DNA of 64,000 bases from Myxocyprinus asiaticus. Lineage: Eukaryota; Chordata; Actinopteri; Cypriniformes; Catostomidae. The position numbers and the translations under genes are program-made. Shown here in pieces: positions 13,169 to 25,238 of this stretch; positions within the stretch are counted from its first letter, which is position 1, and each line of letters starts with the position of its first letter. The notes below the pieces were generated by a model that did no database searches, was not told where the DNA came from, and worked only from the letters and a program-made list of their open reading frames with translations. The stretch covers positions 11,505,281-11,569,280 of the forward strand of contig NC_059373.1 in the NCBI RefSeq assembly GCF_019703515.2, written 5' to 3'.

Positions 13169-13198
<30 letters not shown>
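13168..13198. repeat. poly-T tract
   Basis: About 29 consecutive T. The adjacent open frames on both strands are products of this tract. Confidence 0.9.
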
Positions 13199-13199
<1 letters not shown>

Positions 13200-13278
13200 A
13201 TCGTGACATTATTTTAATGATAATTAAGTACATTTTCCCTCCAAATTCCCTTAAGCATTTTTGCATTTTTCTCATGAT

Positions 13279-14831
13279 CAGGGGTTTTCGAACTGGGTTC
13301 TGTGGATCCCCAGGGGGGCCACAAGGGGGCTATACGGGGTCATCATTCATTTTTAGAGAAATGTTTTAGAAATAATTTTTTGGGGGGGGGTGGGCTGTCA
13401 ACATTAAGGAATGCAAATTGGGGAAATCACTTATTCCCATGGTAACAGCCACAGTAACTTCTGTTTGGTGAATGAATCTCGCTTCTAGATGACTCGGGGG
13501 GAATTACTTTTAACAGGTGTTATTTACAGGAGATTCTGCAGATGACAGTGGACAGTTTCCATCATACATTAAGACACGGAGCAATTACTTCATCCAGTAA
13601 AAAAGAGAAGGGGTTTAACGATGTGTATTTTAAGTTATATCGACCACAATGAGCGTGAATATTCACAAGCCACTGCTGACCAGCACTGGATTAGCAAGGT
13701 CCCCATTTCTGACTGTATATGGCCTACTTATAATAATTTTTTTAATCTTGCTAGATAAAGTATGCTACTGTCATATTATAAGTTAGTTTAAAATGACGAT
13801 TGACAATCCAGCTTTAGGTCAAATGCGAAGATATTTCACAGTTATTATTGAAGATATTAACACAGTTACCCTTGACTTTAACCATACAATCTGTCAAATA
13901 GTGGCCAATATTAGTTCATTTCATTGTATTTATGCAGTATATATAATTTTCCATTTCAGTATAACTGTCATGTTTGTGAATATAAATTGTGTCACACTCG
14001 CTGCCGAACGGAAGATAGTTTTTATGATGTAGGAATTTCCTTTTATTCCATTTTATTGGTAGAAAAGCAAAAAGTGAGTGTTAAAAGAGACATGACAATC
14101 TGACACAATGAATAATGATTAAATTGTGTTATTGTATCATTACTGTTGTTTAATTATGAACAATACTATGATATTATAGTAACAAATAAAAACGAATTAA
14201 TCAGTACTCAACTGTTTATTTTTCTTCAGAGGAATATGGTACTTTCCTCATGCTTTGACTAGGGGGAAATTGTAATATTTACAAAACAAATCAGTACTGT
14301 TTGAGCTTTGTAGTGTTCTCTGTGTTGTTTCTTCGCCCTGCGGTTGGCGCTAATACCAGAAATGAGTGACGCACTGTCTCCTTGCACTTCATTTTATGGT
14401 GTTTGTTCTTGCTCTTGCTCTCTGATATGAATCGCTTTAGCAGTATTCCTCACATTTAAATTGCTGTACAATGGCTGGATGCAAGTCAAAGTCAAGTTTA
14501 TTTATGAAGCACTTTAAAAACATAAGTGTAGAACAAAGTGCTGTACATTAAGTGTACGACAAACACAATAACACAATCTTACAATCATATTAAAACACAA
14601 TGGAATAAAACATTTCCAAATATAAAACCAAATGTAATGTAATTGAAACACATTGCACACAGAAACCTCACACAACATATATTAAAACATATTGGAACTA
14701 ATTATTGAGATCATTTTATACTTTTAGTAGATAATATCATATTAGTTGTGATGGTACGTGGGATCAGGGGTCCACGAAGAATTTGGGTATATGAAAGGGG
14801 TCCTTGGTTCAAAAAAGTTTGAGAAGCCCTG
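13279..14831. mobile_element. hAT-like DNA transposon relic
   Basis: Left end CAGGGGTTTTCGAACTGGG and right end AAGTTTGAGAAGCCCTG are imperfect inverted repeats of the CAGGG...CCCTG type seen in hAT elements. No transposase domain is recognisable inside. At 14485-14560 it contains a segment like AAGTTTATTTATGAAGCACT followed by CAAAGTGCTGTACATT, a common fish dispersed repeat. No clean 8-bp target duplication is visible. Confidence 0.6.
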
Positions 14832-15216
14832 GGTTAAGGGTAAGGATGTCTGTTTTGTTAAACTCTCATTTATCTTTTCAGACACTATTGGTTAGGTTTA
14901 GGGTAAAGTTTTAGGTTAGGGAGATACGTTTTACTTATTAAAACCTCCATCTAAAATTCACCTTAAAAACCTTGTCTGATTACAACCTAATTTCGCTCAG
15001 TTTTGCCACCCCTGCTGGACATTTCACTGGGAAACTGCAGCCAAACGTCCACAATCCTGCTCCACATAGCTGTATATTAAACACCACGTTTTTTCTGATT
15101 GGCTGTGATTTTGTCACTTTGTGGCGGCATTTCGCTTTTAGGGTGGATGGAAAAATTACTTAGGTTAGGTTAGGACACGATTTTAAGGTCGTTTGTGCTA
15201 TGTTGGTGGTCTTTGT

Positions 15217-15326
15217 TATGGGGTATGCCCAGACTTAAGCTGCGGTAACCGTTAGTTAACATGCATTTATAGGTTGTTACAAGCGAGAGGGTCTGTGGGC
15301 TCATTTTGAGAACTATGCAATTAATT
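15217..15326 (+). repeat. dispersed repeat copy 2 (pair with 12938-13066)
   Basis: Direct repeat of the segment before the hAT-like element. See the first copy for the shared words. Confidence 0.6.
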
Positions 15327-15826
15327 TGTGGCTTTTTTCACTTTGGATATTTCAAAAAGAAATTAGATACGGTTTCTCGGTTCATGCTCGCAACTCTCTC
15401 TTTTCCTCTATCACTTACATCATTAACGTGTGGTCAGCCAAAATGTTTTTGTGTTTTTGCGCGCGTTTCTCACACTTTTCGATGACAGAATGAGAGACCC
15501 TGTATTTCACACCACAACCACCAAAAATAACCAAAACAGAGTGATGCCTCATACACTTTGAATTTATAGCCTACAGACAGGTATTTAGTGAGAAGTGCGG
15601 AAAAAGAAGGCAGAGAGAGGAACAGAACCAGAGGGGAAGAAAAGTGAGTAAGGGAGGGAAGAAAGAGAGCAGGCTTGGAACACACCTACTCGGCTGCATG
15701 GGTCTTCTCATCTGCTTCTAGACACAGTTGACTGGGCAGAAAGAAACAGTTCAGGTTAAAAAAAAACGTTTCTGTAGAAAGTGTGAAAGTCTGTTTTGGC
15801 TCTAAAGCTAGAACAGAAGTGCAGAA

Positions 15827-15941
15827 ATGGCTGTATTTCAAGGTTACAGAACTTACTCCACAGACAGTGTGGGCAGTGACTTGGTCTTCACAGAGGAAAA
15901 TCATTACCAGGGGATGCTCAGGGCCATGGATGAAAGGAAAG
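15827..15941 (+). CDS. plec: plectin alternative first exon 1a (hemidesmosomal-type head)
   Basis: ATG at 15827, 38 codons plus one base, donor G|GTACAA, joining exon 2 as ...MDERK-DERDRVQ. The second half, TEENHYQGMLRAMDERKD, aligns residue for residue with the mammalian 1a head (SSEDNLYLAVLRASEGKKD), sharing E, N, Y, LRA and KD. In mammals plectin 1a is the epithelial form that binds integrin beta-4 at hemidesmosomes. The first half is Ser/Thr/Tyr-rich. A purine-rich leader with CT-rich stretches precedes it. Homology is weaker than for 1b, but position, length and phase agree. Confidence 0.82.
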
Positions 15942-18137
15942 GTACAACTGAACTTCTTAATACTTCTGTATTAGCTCGATCTATACTTCTGTAATACATT
16001 TGTACCTGGGTAACTATACTGGCAGTAGATTACTTTTTTCATCTCCTTTTTTTGTTTAAAATGTTTAATATAATCTTTCTACAATGTTCAATTAGTTAAT
16101 TGTTTGGCATTATTTTAAAATGTGCACTGCTAATGTGGCATTTTGGCACCCACACTATTTATTTTATTTACATCTTATTGACAAATAGAACAGGGGCTCT
16201 TGGTTCAGATGTTTTTGAAAGTATGCAATACAGTTATATCATACTATTATATCATAATTATATCATAATTGGCGTCATCACTGGGCAATTCAAATGCGCT
16301 TTTTTCTTCCAACCAATGATGACCTAATATTCTAAGATGTCAAATGGAAGTTTCATTTGGAAATGGAAGTTTTGGGGCTCCAAAGGGAGGGGCCAATTCC
16401 AAGGCAGATCCCAATTCTGGGTTGTGGTCCTGTGTGTACATGCATATGTTGGAAAATAGGTCACGGTTTGGATACAGCATTGTTCATTTATTATAAAAGA
16501 GCTTGATATATTTGTAACTATAATTTATATTGCCGTTTCAAAAATTGCTTGCATTACTCCATTCCCTCAAGCTGTGATTTCAATTTTACGAGTGCAAAAT
16601 CTAGGCTACTGTGCAAAGGAATGCCTTTAAAACGTACACCTCTCAATCTGATCTTATGTTTTTCCTTATCTTATTTTCCATGGCATGGAACATTAACTAA
16701 GCTTTAATGTCACCTCAGATTATACTGATATGATCAATGGCTTGACCTTTCCATTATAAGGCTTTAAAATGCTGTTGATTTTTGCTTGAAATTTTAAATG
16801 CCTGTCTTATCTGACCTTTAACCAGTTCAGCCTTTCATTTTGTCACACATGCCTTAGAAAGAGCATTGGATGTGCTGATCTCAGATCAGTTCAAAGACTT
16901 TGACTGGTAACAATCCTGACTAAGACCAGCACAGATGGTCTTGATTGTACTTAAACACTCCATCTGTGTCTTGCCTTTTCATGTCTCCACATGTTACTGA
17001 ATTTGTGGTGTTATCAAATTGATAACACATATTCCCTACACGTTTTTAATTGTGTAATATTCTGCACTAAACTGACTGTTCATGTAAGATAAAATTACTT
17101 GATTGTTGACCAGTCAAATATTTGTTGTTTAGTAGTGGACTTAATAAAATGTGTCTTTGAAAGGATGCCAACCGGCATAGTTACCAGCAACAGAACAACA
17201 ACAACCACATGCAACCTGTGACCTGCAGTTGTTTTGTTACAGTTTATCTGCATTATTTTATCTCATAATGTTTTGGTAGTGAATCTTGGTAGTGAAAACT
17301 GGAAAACCTCAGGCTCAACTGTAAAGAATGTGGAGATTTCACAGACACTTTTTTGTTAATTTTCAGTCATGCTTTTGTTTAGAAATATCATCAGCTTCAA
17401 TGCTTAATCTTGTGACTGAGAGCGGATGTCCTTCCTCTGTTCTTTTATAAAGCTTAGATTGTCCTTAAACTACAGCTCCACGTGAATTCTCCTGAATCCT
17501 TGTATTTCTTTCCTATGAGCTCATATTGAGTGCAGTCTCATCAAAAGTTTATTCTAACGTCTAAGTATAGGGAAGTGGCATTTATCAGAATTGAATCTGA
17601 ATCACTTTCTTATATTAGTCATGAATCATTGGAATACATTTTTGAGAAACAAACTTGATTCAGGTTATTGTTTTAAAAACTTCTATTGAGGAATTTACCA
17701 TTGCTTTCTTTCCTAATAATGATTATTATGATAATTATTTGCTAAAGTAATGATGATCAAGATGAAAGTAAATAGCAACAACAAATAACACAACAAATAC
17801 AATTATTCAAAAATACACATTCATTGACAAAAAGCAGTGACATTGGAACTACAGAAGAATCATCCATTCAGTTCGCTTTCACCAATGGAATGTTTTCTTA
17901 GTGCTCAGACAAGTTGATCTAGACTGCTTATTTACTTTCTAACATTCTGTTGTGACTTCCGGATGTACTCTGCATGTTTTTTAAGCCATATAACTTCAGA
18001 TGGGCTGGGTGGGCCACACACACCCAGTTTGCACTCATGCCCACCCAATCACAGTTCAGTTTTGTGTGAAATTAAATATGATTGAGAAGCCAGTTTTAAA
18101 TTTGCTTATAGGCCCTCCCAAATTCCGAATCCTACTA

Positions 18138-18530
18138 CACATTCTCAGAGCGAAATCGTAAGGATTCACATGACTTTTCTAAATTTGGCTAATTTGTATG
18201 ATATCGTACAACTTTCACTACAGCCAATGACGTCACTGGACATTGTTTCCAATACGCAACAATTACTTGCTTCTGTCACACACAACAGCTTCCTATCATG
18301 TTTACATACTCTACTGATCGGTTAGGTTTAGATAAGGGATTTGTGTAAGGGCATAATATTAATAAGCATGTCCTTAATGCCTCGTGCGTGAAACTCACAC
18401 TTACTTCAGCATTAGACATCCGGGCATTTGCACGTGATGAAATCGTACAAATTTATATGAACGATCTCATACGAAATCATACAAAATAGCCAACTTGTAA
18501 AATAAGTACGAATTTTCATGAGACTGAAAT
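18138..18530. repeat. fish dispersed repeat with 'CGTAC' / 'CATACGAAATCATAC' ends
   Basis: The start (CTAATTTGTATGATATCGTAC) and end (ATACGAAATCATACAAAATA...GTACGAATT) look like partly inverted copies of each other. No coding capacity. Confidence 0.45.
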
Positions 18531-18782
18531 CCTAACCATGCTCCTCCATAATGTGATTGGACTGATTTACATTTTTTTACATTCTCAGAATTTCGGTAGT
18601 AAGATATAAGAAAGTATTTGACTTGGCATTATGCAATGAGAGATCACATACAAATGAGGTGCATGCCATATTAAAATGGCACAAAATAATGCCTTTAAGC
18701 CTTTGCTTCCCTAAAATAGGTTCCATGTGGAACAACAAGAGGTAGTAATAGTGCATTATAACCAAAGAAAAGAGAACCATTC

Positions 18783-19582
18783 TACACCGATCAGCCTCAA
18801 CATTAAAACCACCTGCCTAATATTGTGTAGGTCCCCCTCATGCCGCCAAAACAGCGCCAACCCGCATTTCAGAATAGCATTCTGATATGATATTCTTCTC
18901 ACCACAATTTTACAGAGCGGTTATCTGAGTTACCGTAGACTTTGTCAGTTAGAACCAGTCTGGCCATTCTCTGTTGACCTCTCTCATCAACAAGGTGTTT
19001 CCATCTACAGAACTACCCCTGACTGGATGTTTTTTGTTTTTGGCACCATTCTGAGTAAACTCTAGAGACTGTTGTGCATGAAAATCCCAGGAGATCAGCA
19101 GTTACGGAAATACTCAAACCAGCCCATCTGGCATAAAATCAAGCAGATTGGGTCAGGAGCTTCTGTTAATGTTCACATCAACCATCAGAATGGTGAAAAA
19201 ATGTGATCTCAGGGATTTGGACCATGGCATGATTGTTGGTGCCAGACGGGCTGGTTTGAGTATTTCTGTAACTGCTGATCTCCTGGGATTTTCACACACA
19301 GCAATCTCTAGAATTTACTCAGAATGGTGCCAAAAACAAAAAACATCCAGTGGGCAGCAGTTCTGTGAACAGAAACACCTTGTTGATGAGAGAGGTCAAC
19401 AGAGAATAGCCAGACTGGTTCGAACTGACAAAGTCTACGGTAACTCAGATAACCGCTTTGTACAATTGTAGTGAGAAGAATAGCATCTCAGAATGCTGGC
19501 GCTGTTGGCGCTGTTTTGGCGGCATGAGGGGGACCTACACAATATTAGGCAGGTGGTTTTAATGTTGTGGCTGATCGGTGTA
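18783..19582. mobile_element. Tc1-like derived fold-back, 800 bp, TA-flanked
   Basis: Termini TACACCGATCAGCC and GGCTGATCGGTGTA are inverted, bounded by TA. The long arms (ATTAAAACCACCTGCCTAAT and its complement) hold inverted copies of a Tc1-like transposase N-terminus (KKCDLRDLDHGMIVGARRAG... on +, about 19198). The whole element can fold into one hairpin. The right end is 100 bp upstream of exon 2. Confidence 0.85.
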
Positions 19583-19682
19583 TATACATGTGTCAAAATA
19601 ATTGTGAAATGTATTCCAGTACTTCTGTGATTTGATCTGTTTGACTGAAAACATGTTTTTCTTGTCTTTTTGTGTTCTGCAG

Positions 19683-19744
19683 ATGAACGAGATCGAGTGC
19701 AGAAAAAGACCTTCACAAAATGGGTGAACAAGCATCTGATAAAG
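19683..19744 (+). CDS. plec: plectin exon 2 (start of CH1)
   Basis: 62 bp, the same length as mammalian exon 2, entered in phase 1. Encodes (D)[18 protein letters not shown] plus IK, the first helix of the first calponin-homology domain, nearly invariant in plakins. Acceptor TTCTGCAG, donor AAAG|GTACTG. All upstream alternative first exons splice here. Confidence 0.97.
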
Positions 19745-20456
19745 GTACTGCACACATCCTTAGTGGAAAAACGTATTTAACCAATGCAAGTATGCAGAAG
19801 TATGCAATTACTCTAAATGCCTTTAGCAATCACACATAGTGCATAAATGTGACCATATGCATTTTAGCATATTAGTTTTGCGTGACTTTGACTATATAGA
19901 CACCAAAAAAAAAAAAAAAATTAATAACAACATCTGTGACAGACTGATTGAGTCTTTACTTAATAAACCCAAGTATTTGAAGTCTAGGAGCATTTGCCAA
20001 AATTTGCCTCAACTGAATGAAGTTTATTAGCTAAAAGGAGGCATTTGAAGTCATTAACAGATTTTTGTTGTCAAGTTTGTTTTTCTTTTTGCCTTCAAAA
20101 TGTTTACTGAAGCATGCTTTAATCAAAGTATGAATTGGTGCACAGAAAATGATTGATATGAAAGTGAATTTGAGTAAAAAGCCTCTTGGCACATTCCACA
20201 CTGTATCTTCAATATCTCAGTTTTGCTCTTACATTAATTTACTAGCATATTGTACTGATTATGATTGAATATTGAACTGAATAAATTTTGTGAAGATGAT
20301 TGGTGCTTTAACTACAAATGAATGTTAAAATAGGTGCTTGCTTGGAAACTCTTAGTAAGTGCTGCACAAAACTACACAGAGCACCTTGTTATTTGTCTAT
20401 CATTGCATTGAAAACACCTGTTAAGTGCAAGTGCTGAAAAGATAGGTGTGTGTTTA

Positions 20457-20457
20457 A

Positions 20458-20486
<29 letters not shown>
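20457..20486. repeat. (GA)n microsatellite
   Basis: About 15 perfect GA dinucleotides. Confidence 0.9.
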
Positions 20487-20489
<3 letters not shown>

Positions 20490-21110
20490 AGTTGTAAGAA
20501 TAGGCATCAGTTCTGGATGCACAGCCTTGTCAAGTTTCCATTTTATAATCTATCCTTTTATTAAAACCTATGGCGACTGTATGTGTAATTGCTACTGCTG
20601 TGGAGATCACATTTGTTTAATAATGGTCCTGTACACAGACTACACACCCAGTGCACTGCACTGAAAGGTGCTATTTGTTTGTTTATGAGTGTGTGTGTGA
20701 GCATGAGTCATCAACATCTGGTCTCATTTTATATCTCCAAAGAAACAGATAGTGTCCCTGGTACTGCTTGAATTTCACAGCTGCCCTAGAGGCGCCCACA
20801 GTCCTGCATCGCTTTCAGAAACAGTTCTTGTGATTTGCAACGAAAGTTCTTGAAATATCCACCCCCAAAATACATTGTCAATAAAGATACTAAAGAAACT
20901 GTTGAAGTGAGAAATAACTTACAGATTTACAGAGAAAGAGAGCAAAATGTATGACACTGCATTGTAGATACAAAGACTAATGGGAGTGTAATGTTTTTTG
21001 GTCTTAAACGTTTTCAGTAATTTTTAACATTTTCCGTCCTTTTAGGTATTTATAGTAATTTTTTTATTTGTTTAATATATTTATTTATTTGAAAATATCT
21101 ATTTTTGTAT

Positions 21111-21630
21111 ACAATGGCCCCAAAAAGAATTTGGACATTGAAGCCACTCTTAGAAATTCATTAATGTCATTGCATTTATGACAGAATATCTATCCAAGTG
21201 GGTTTTCTTTTTTTTTTTTTTTTTTTTTTTGAAAGAGAGAAAGTCAAAGCACACTTTCCAATCAAAATATTTTACAGTAAGAAGCTAATTAGGTTTTATA
21301 ATAATAATGCAGTAGATATACTGTTCGAAAATAAAATGGCCACCTTCTGCTCAAATGACAGTGGAACATGTCAGTAGTTAATGTGATGAACTACACCTGT
21401 GGTTACTCTGCTGGGACACCTGTGTGAACTAGAGAGGAATCGACTTCATTCAGTACATCCATTAATAATGACCTTGACACCAGTTTGATTAAGATAAATG
21501 TAAAAAAAAAAAAAAAATAATAATAATAATTTGTTGGCAGATGCTACTTGGTTTCACATTTTGTATCTAACACAATGACATCCATGCATTTTAAGAGTGG
21601 CTTAAATGTCCAAATACTTTTTTATGCTAT
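21111..21630. mobile_element. Tc1/mariner-like MITE
   Basis: The left side (AAGAATTTGGACATTGAAGC, CACTCTTAGAAATTC) and the right side (AAGAGTGGCTTAAATGTCCA, AATACTTTTT) are inverted copies about 510 bp apart. Internal T and A runs. No coding capacity. Confidence 0.7.
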
Positions 21631-22211
21631 TATATATAAAGTCTGTTTGTGGGTTGCCTTAGATTAATTTTCCTTCCTCTGAGGAGGCTTTGTGTTTACT
21701 CAATAGTCTGCATTTCAGATCCAGTGACTAAGAGGCTTTGCTGTGAGTTGTTAGTCTGCTGTAAGGAAATCCTTCTCATCTGGATGCAGCAGTTTGAGAT
21801 GGAAACCTGGACGCCACCAAAACTTTCTGTCTCTCATCACAATTCTGGCCCACAGAATGGCAGCTTTTAAAGATTAATAGACAAGATTTATTTAGATTGA
21901 GTTTCCAAACTGGTAGTTCCTTCATGACATGATAGTGTTGTTCTGTTGCTATTATAGACTTCATATTGGCTTGTGTTTCTTTCGATTACATTTCAAAAGG
22001 GAATTTAATATGGATGCGATGCCACTGTACTCTGTCTTATTTGATTATACTTGCGGAGATAATAACCTACAGAAGGCTCAATGTTAAGGTCTTTCGTGTA
22101 AGATAGATCCATAAAGATCATTAGAATGGTTTATCATTAGAATGTTCTGTTAACAAAAGAGGAACCACATTTATCAGATGTTATATATATATATATACAT
22201 ATATATTATAC

Positions 22212-22634
22212 ATTAACTCAAGCTCCTAACGCATATCTGCATGATTTTATGCACTGCATTGCTGATTAGATAATCGAATGGATGATTGTTGGTGCCAGAC
22301 GGGCTGGTTTGAGTATTTCTGTAACTGCTGATCTCCTGGGATTTTCACACACAACAGTCTCTAGAATTTACTCTGAATGATACAAAAAACATCCAGTGAG
22401 CGGCAGTTCTGTGGATGGAAATGCCTTGTTGATGAGAGAGGTGAACAGAGAATAGCCAGACTGGTTCGAACTGACAAAGTCTACAGTAACTCAGATAACC
22501 ACTCTGTACAATTGTGGTGAGAAGAATAGCATCACAAAATGCTATTCTGAGATGCGGGTTGGCACTGTTTTGGTGGCATGAGGGGGACTTACACAATATT
22601 AGGCAGGTGATTTTAATGTTGTGGCTGATCAGTG

Positions 22635-22636
<2 letters not shown>
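22212..22636. mobile_element. half of a Tc1-derived fold-back element
   Basis: Carries the right arm of the 18783-19582 family (GATGATTGTTGGTGCCAGAC ... AGGCAGGTGATTTTAATG) and ends GGCTGATCAGTGTA. The left arm is missing and replaced by AT-rich sequence at 22184-22210, so this copy is truncated. Confidence 0.8.

Positions 22637-22671
<35 letters not shown>
22637..22671. repeat. (TA)n microsatellite
   Basis: About 17 TA units directly after the end of the Tc1-derived element, perhaps grown from its TA target site. Confidence 0.85.
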
Positions 22672-22674
<3 letters not shown>

Positions 22675-23164
22675 AAGTGAGTTACATTTGTACAAAAGCA
22701 CAGTGGTGGTTAAAACTTAACTTAAAAACCTTTGAATTATAAGCCCACATTATGAACCTGTAAACCACACCAGCCTTTTAAAAGCTGAAGTGTATCATTT
22801 CTGCATCACTAATGTCACCAAACAGAATTAAGAAAATAATGATTTGCTTTCAAACAGGTTTTTTAAACACTCCCCCTTCTGCAGCATCTAAATTTAGATA
22901 AAAAGACAGTTTGAGACAAATTTGAAGGCTTTATTGGTTCATCTAAACGAAACATAATACAGTAATCAAACATTTACACCAACATACAAACTCTCTTTGC
23001 TTCAGACTGTACTATCATCAGTGTCATTTCACTGTTATCTCTCTCAGTTTCCCTCAATGTCTCTTCTATCATACTACAGTTCTCATTGTATTTCCCATCT
23101 GTTCCAATTCTTTCTCTTTTTTATCTCTTCATTGTTCATCCTTTCCTCCATCCTTCTCTGTCAG

Positions 23165-23179
23165 CACTGGAAGGCAGAG
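23165..23179 (+). CDS. plec: plectin optional mini-exon 2alpha (15 bp)
   Basis: Five codons, HWKAE, between acceptor CTTCTCTGTCAG and donor GAG|GTAGGT, in phase 0 on both sides. It sits in the intron after exon 2 and would give [20 protein letters not shown]. Mouse plectin has optional exon 2alpha with HWRAE at the same place. In mammals the insert changes the loop between the first CH1 helices and is tissue-regulated. Position, phase, length and sequence agree, so this is a conserved alternative exon. Confidence 0.92.
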
Positions 23180-24252
23180 GTAGGTGGTGTCTGAGATCAC
23201 ACCTTTGCAGAGTGAATGGGTTTCACATGCACCCTGGCTTCCTAGAACTAACACGTCCCCTCTCCTTCTGTTTTTTCTTGCACGAAATGCAATTTCTTAA
23301 TAAGCTTTCTACTTATGCTGCAACACTTTACTTGTCTCTCTCTTGTATCACCTTTAATGCTCACTGCTTCTATATACTCCATACTGAATGAGTGTGAAGG
23401 AATTTTTCATTGTGATGTTAATACGTTAATACAGTTTTATATACTTCACTCTCGCTGGCTGTTAGAATGCAAAAAAGTATCTAAAAATATATTACACAAA
23501 ATGATTGATTTAAGAGACACTAAATAGCATGTATAGTGATTTAAAAGTGCATTGCCATATTTATGCACATAATATTGTGTCTCTATGAGTTCTTACAAGA
23601 GCTGGAGGCTTTTAGCATTATGAAGATATGACTCACTATATAGATAAGTCTTTAATTTGCATTGTTCTTTGTTCTTGAGAGGCGACACACTAAAATTTGA
23701 ATATGGAAAGACATTCACACGCATTGCCACTTCCAAAACAACAACAACAAAAACGGTCAAGAGTTCCTTGTCTTTGATAGTTAACGAAACAGCACTTATT
23801 GATCAAAGTTCAGGGGTTTACTGGGTTATGCCTGCATTTCCATAACTTTTTAACTGTTACATCATTGATTGTGTATAAGGCTATGAATGACAAGGCTAGC
23901 CAGAGCAAGCAGCTGTGTTTTTTAAGTAAAGTTTCTATAAACAATAAAAACTGAATGAGAGCTCTCAGCGTGAACATTTCTGCATGAGAAAGGTCTGTCC
24001 AGATGACCTTCACACATAACTTTCCATAGACATTGGAACCATCTTGATAGTTGTGGTTTGCATGTTCTGTTTCTAGTCTTAGTGCTCATAATTTAGTGGG
24101 TTAGGATGATTTGCTATAGTTTTTGCATTAAAAAGGAGATAAGAGGGTGAACGAATGACATACAATTGAATAATAGGTTAATCAGTTGCGTGAGTGACTC
24201 CTGAATCCATAATTTTCATAATTCATACTCATTATAATCTTCTGATTTTCAG

Positions 24253-24342
24253 GCCCAGCGACACATCACAGACCTGTATGAAGATCTCAGAGATGGACAC
24301 AACCTCATCTCACTGCTGGAGGTGTTGTCTGGAGAGACACTG
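24253..24342 (+). CDS. plec: plectin exon 3 (CH1)
   Basis: 90 bp, 30 codons, [20 protein letters not shown] and then [10 protein letters not shown]. Acceptor TGATTTTCAG, donor CTG|GTAAGTG. The [16 protein letters not shown] motif is the CH1 core shared by plectin, dystonin and MACF1. Confidence 0.97.
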
Positions 24343-24606
24343 GTAAGTGTGTCAATGCTGATCTGAGGTCAGATGTTCCATCTACAAATCCTGTTCAAAC
24401 CTAATACCAAACCTTACCAACATCAGCCTGATATTCTGCTTCTGCAAGGCTAATAACTCTCCACCTGGGTCTGCTTTCTTAACATAACCCCCTCCTTTTA
24501 TTGAGTCCTCTTGCTTCTTAGACCTTGTTAGTTTGTGTGTTTAAGTGTAGTTACCTTTTTAATCTGAATTTGATTGGATATTTCTAGAATTTTAACACCC
24601 TCAAAT

Positions 24607-24650
24607 GATGATGATGATGATTATTATTATTATTATTATTATTATTATTT
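24607..24650. repeat. (TGA)n/(TTA)n microsatellite
   Basis: Trinucleotide run of ATG then ATT units. It generates the D/Y-rich open frame on the + strand, which is not a gene. Confidence 0.85.
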
Positions 24651-25047
24651 GCATTCATCAATGGTTATGTTGATGGTTGACATTCAGATCTGTATGACCA
24701 GTGGCTCAAACGACACATGGGAGTTTCTTCGACTACTGTATGGACACTTCTGGCCCTGTGGACTAGAAAATAAGTACTCTTAATAAAATAATTAATAAAT
24801 AAACTCTCTTTTCACACTCTCACTAGTTTATTTAATTTGTCCAACTATACATACACATGCCTTAAAAGAAAATTCAGTCATTATTTTCTGAAACAATAAC
24901 ACATCTCAAATTGTGTATTGTTTTTAATAGCATTCTGTGGTGGAAATTACATTTTACACATTTTGGGGGGAAAAGTGGTGCCTTACTAAGGCTCATTTTA
25001 TAGCTAGCACTTTATTTATCCTAAATACAATCAATTAAGTAATATTT

Positions 25048-25238
25048 CCAGGAACACTTTAAAAAAGTTTTCATTTGCTAACATTAGTTAATGCATAAGG
25101 TATCATGAACGAACAATGAACAATATCGTTTTTACATTTAGTTAATATTAGTTAATAAAAACACAATTGTTCATTGTTAGTTCATGTTAGTTCATAGTGC
25201 ATTAACTAATGTTAACAAATGGAACCTTATAGTAAAGT
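25048..25238. repeat. palindromic fish repeat ('TTAGTTAATGCA...' family)
   Basis: Left AGTTTTCATTTGCTAACATTAGTTAATGCAT and right GTGCATTAACTAATGTTAACAAATGG are inverted, with GAACAATGAACAAT and ATTGTTCATTGTTAGTTC between. A compact 190-bp hairpin-forming repeat common in teleost introns. Confidence 0.7.

Larger units (their letters stand above)
6744..15826 (+). other. intron between the 6596 and 1a first exons
   Basis: About 9 kb with no recognised exon. It is filled with DNA-transposon relics listed separately: a minisatellite near 7.3 kb, a Tc1-derived fold-back at 7.8-8.7 kb, TTAA-flanked MITEs at 9.4 and 10.4 kb, and a hAT-like element at 13.3-14.8 kb. Confidence 0.55.
15942..19682 (+). 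other. intron between exon 1a and exon 2
   Basis: About 3.7 kb. No further first exon (mammalian 1d or 1f type) could be recognised, though very short ones could be missed. Contains a dispersed repeat at about 18.1-18.5 kb and a Tc1-derived fold-back that ends about 100 bp before exon 2. Confidence 0.5.
19745..23164 (+). other. intron 2, first part
   Basis: About 3.4 kb with no further exon seen. Holds a (GA)n run at 20457-20486, a Tc1-like MITE at 21111-21630 and a half fold-back at 22212-22636. Confidence 0.55.

Noticed and set aside
13793..14032. 79-residue open frame inside the hAT-like element
   Set aside because: No resemblance to hAT transposase or to any known domain.
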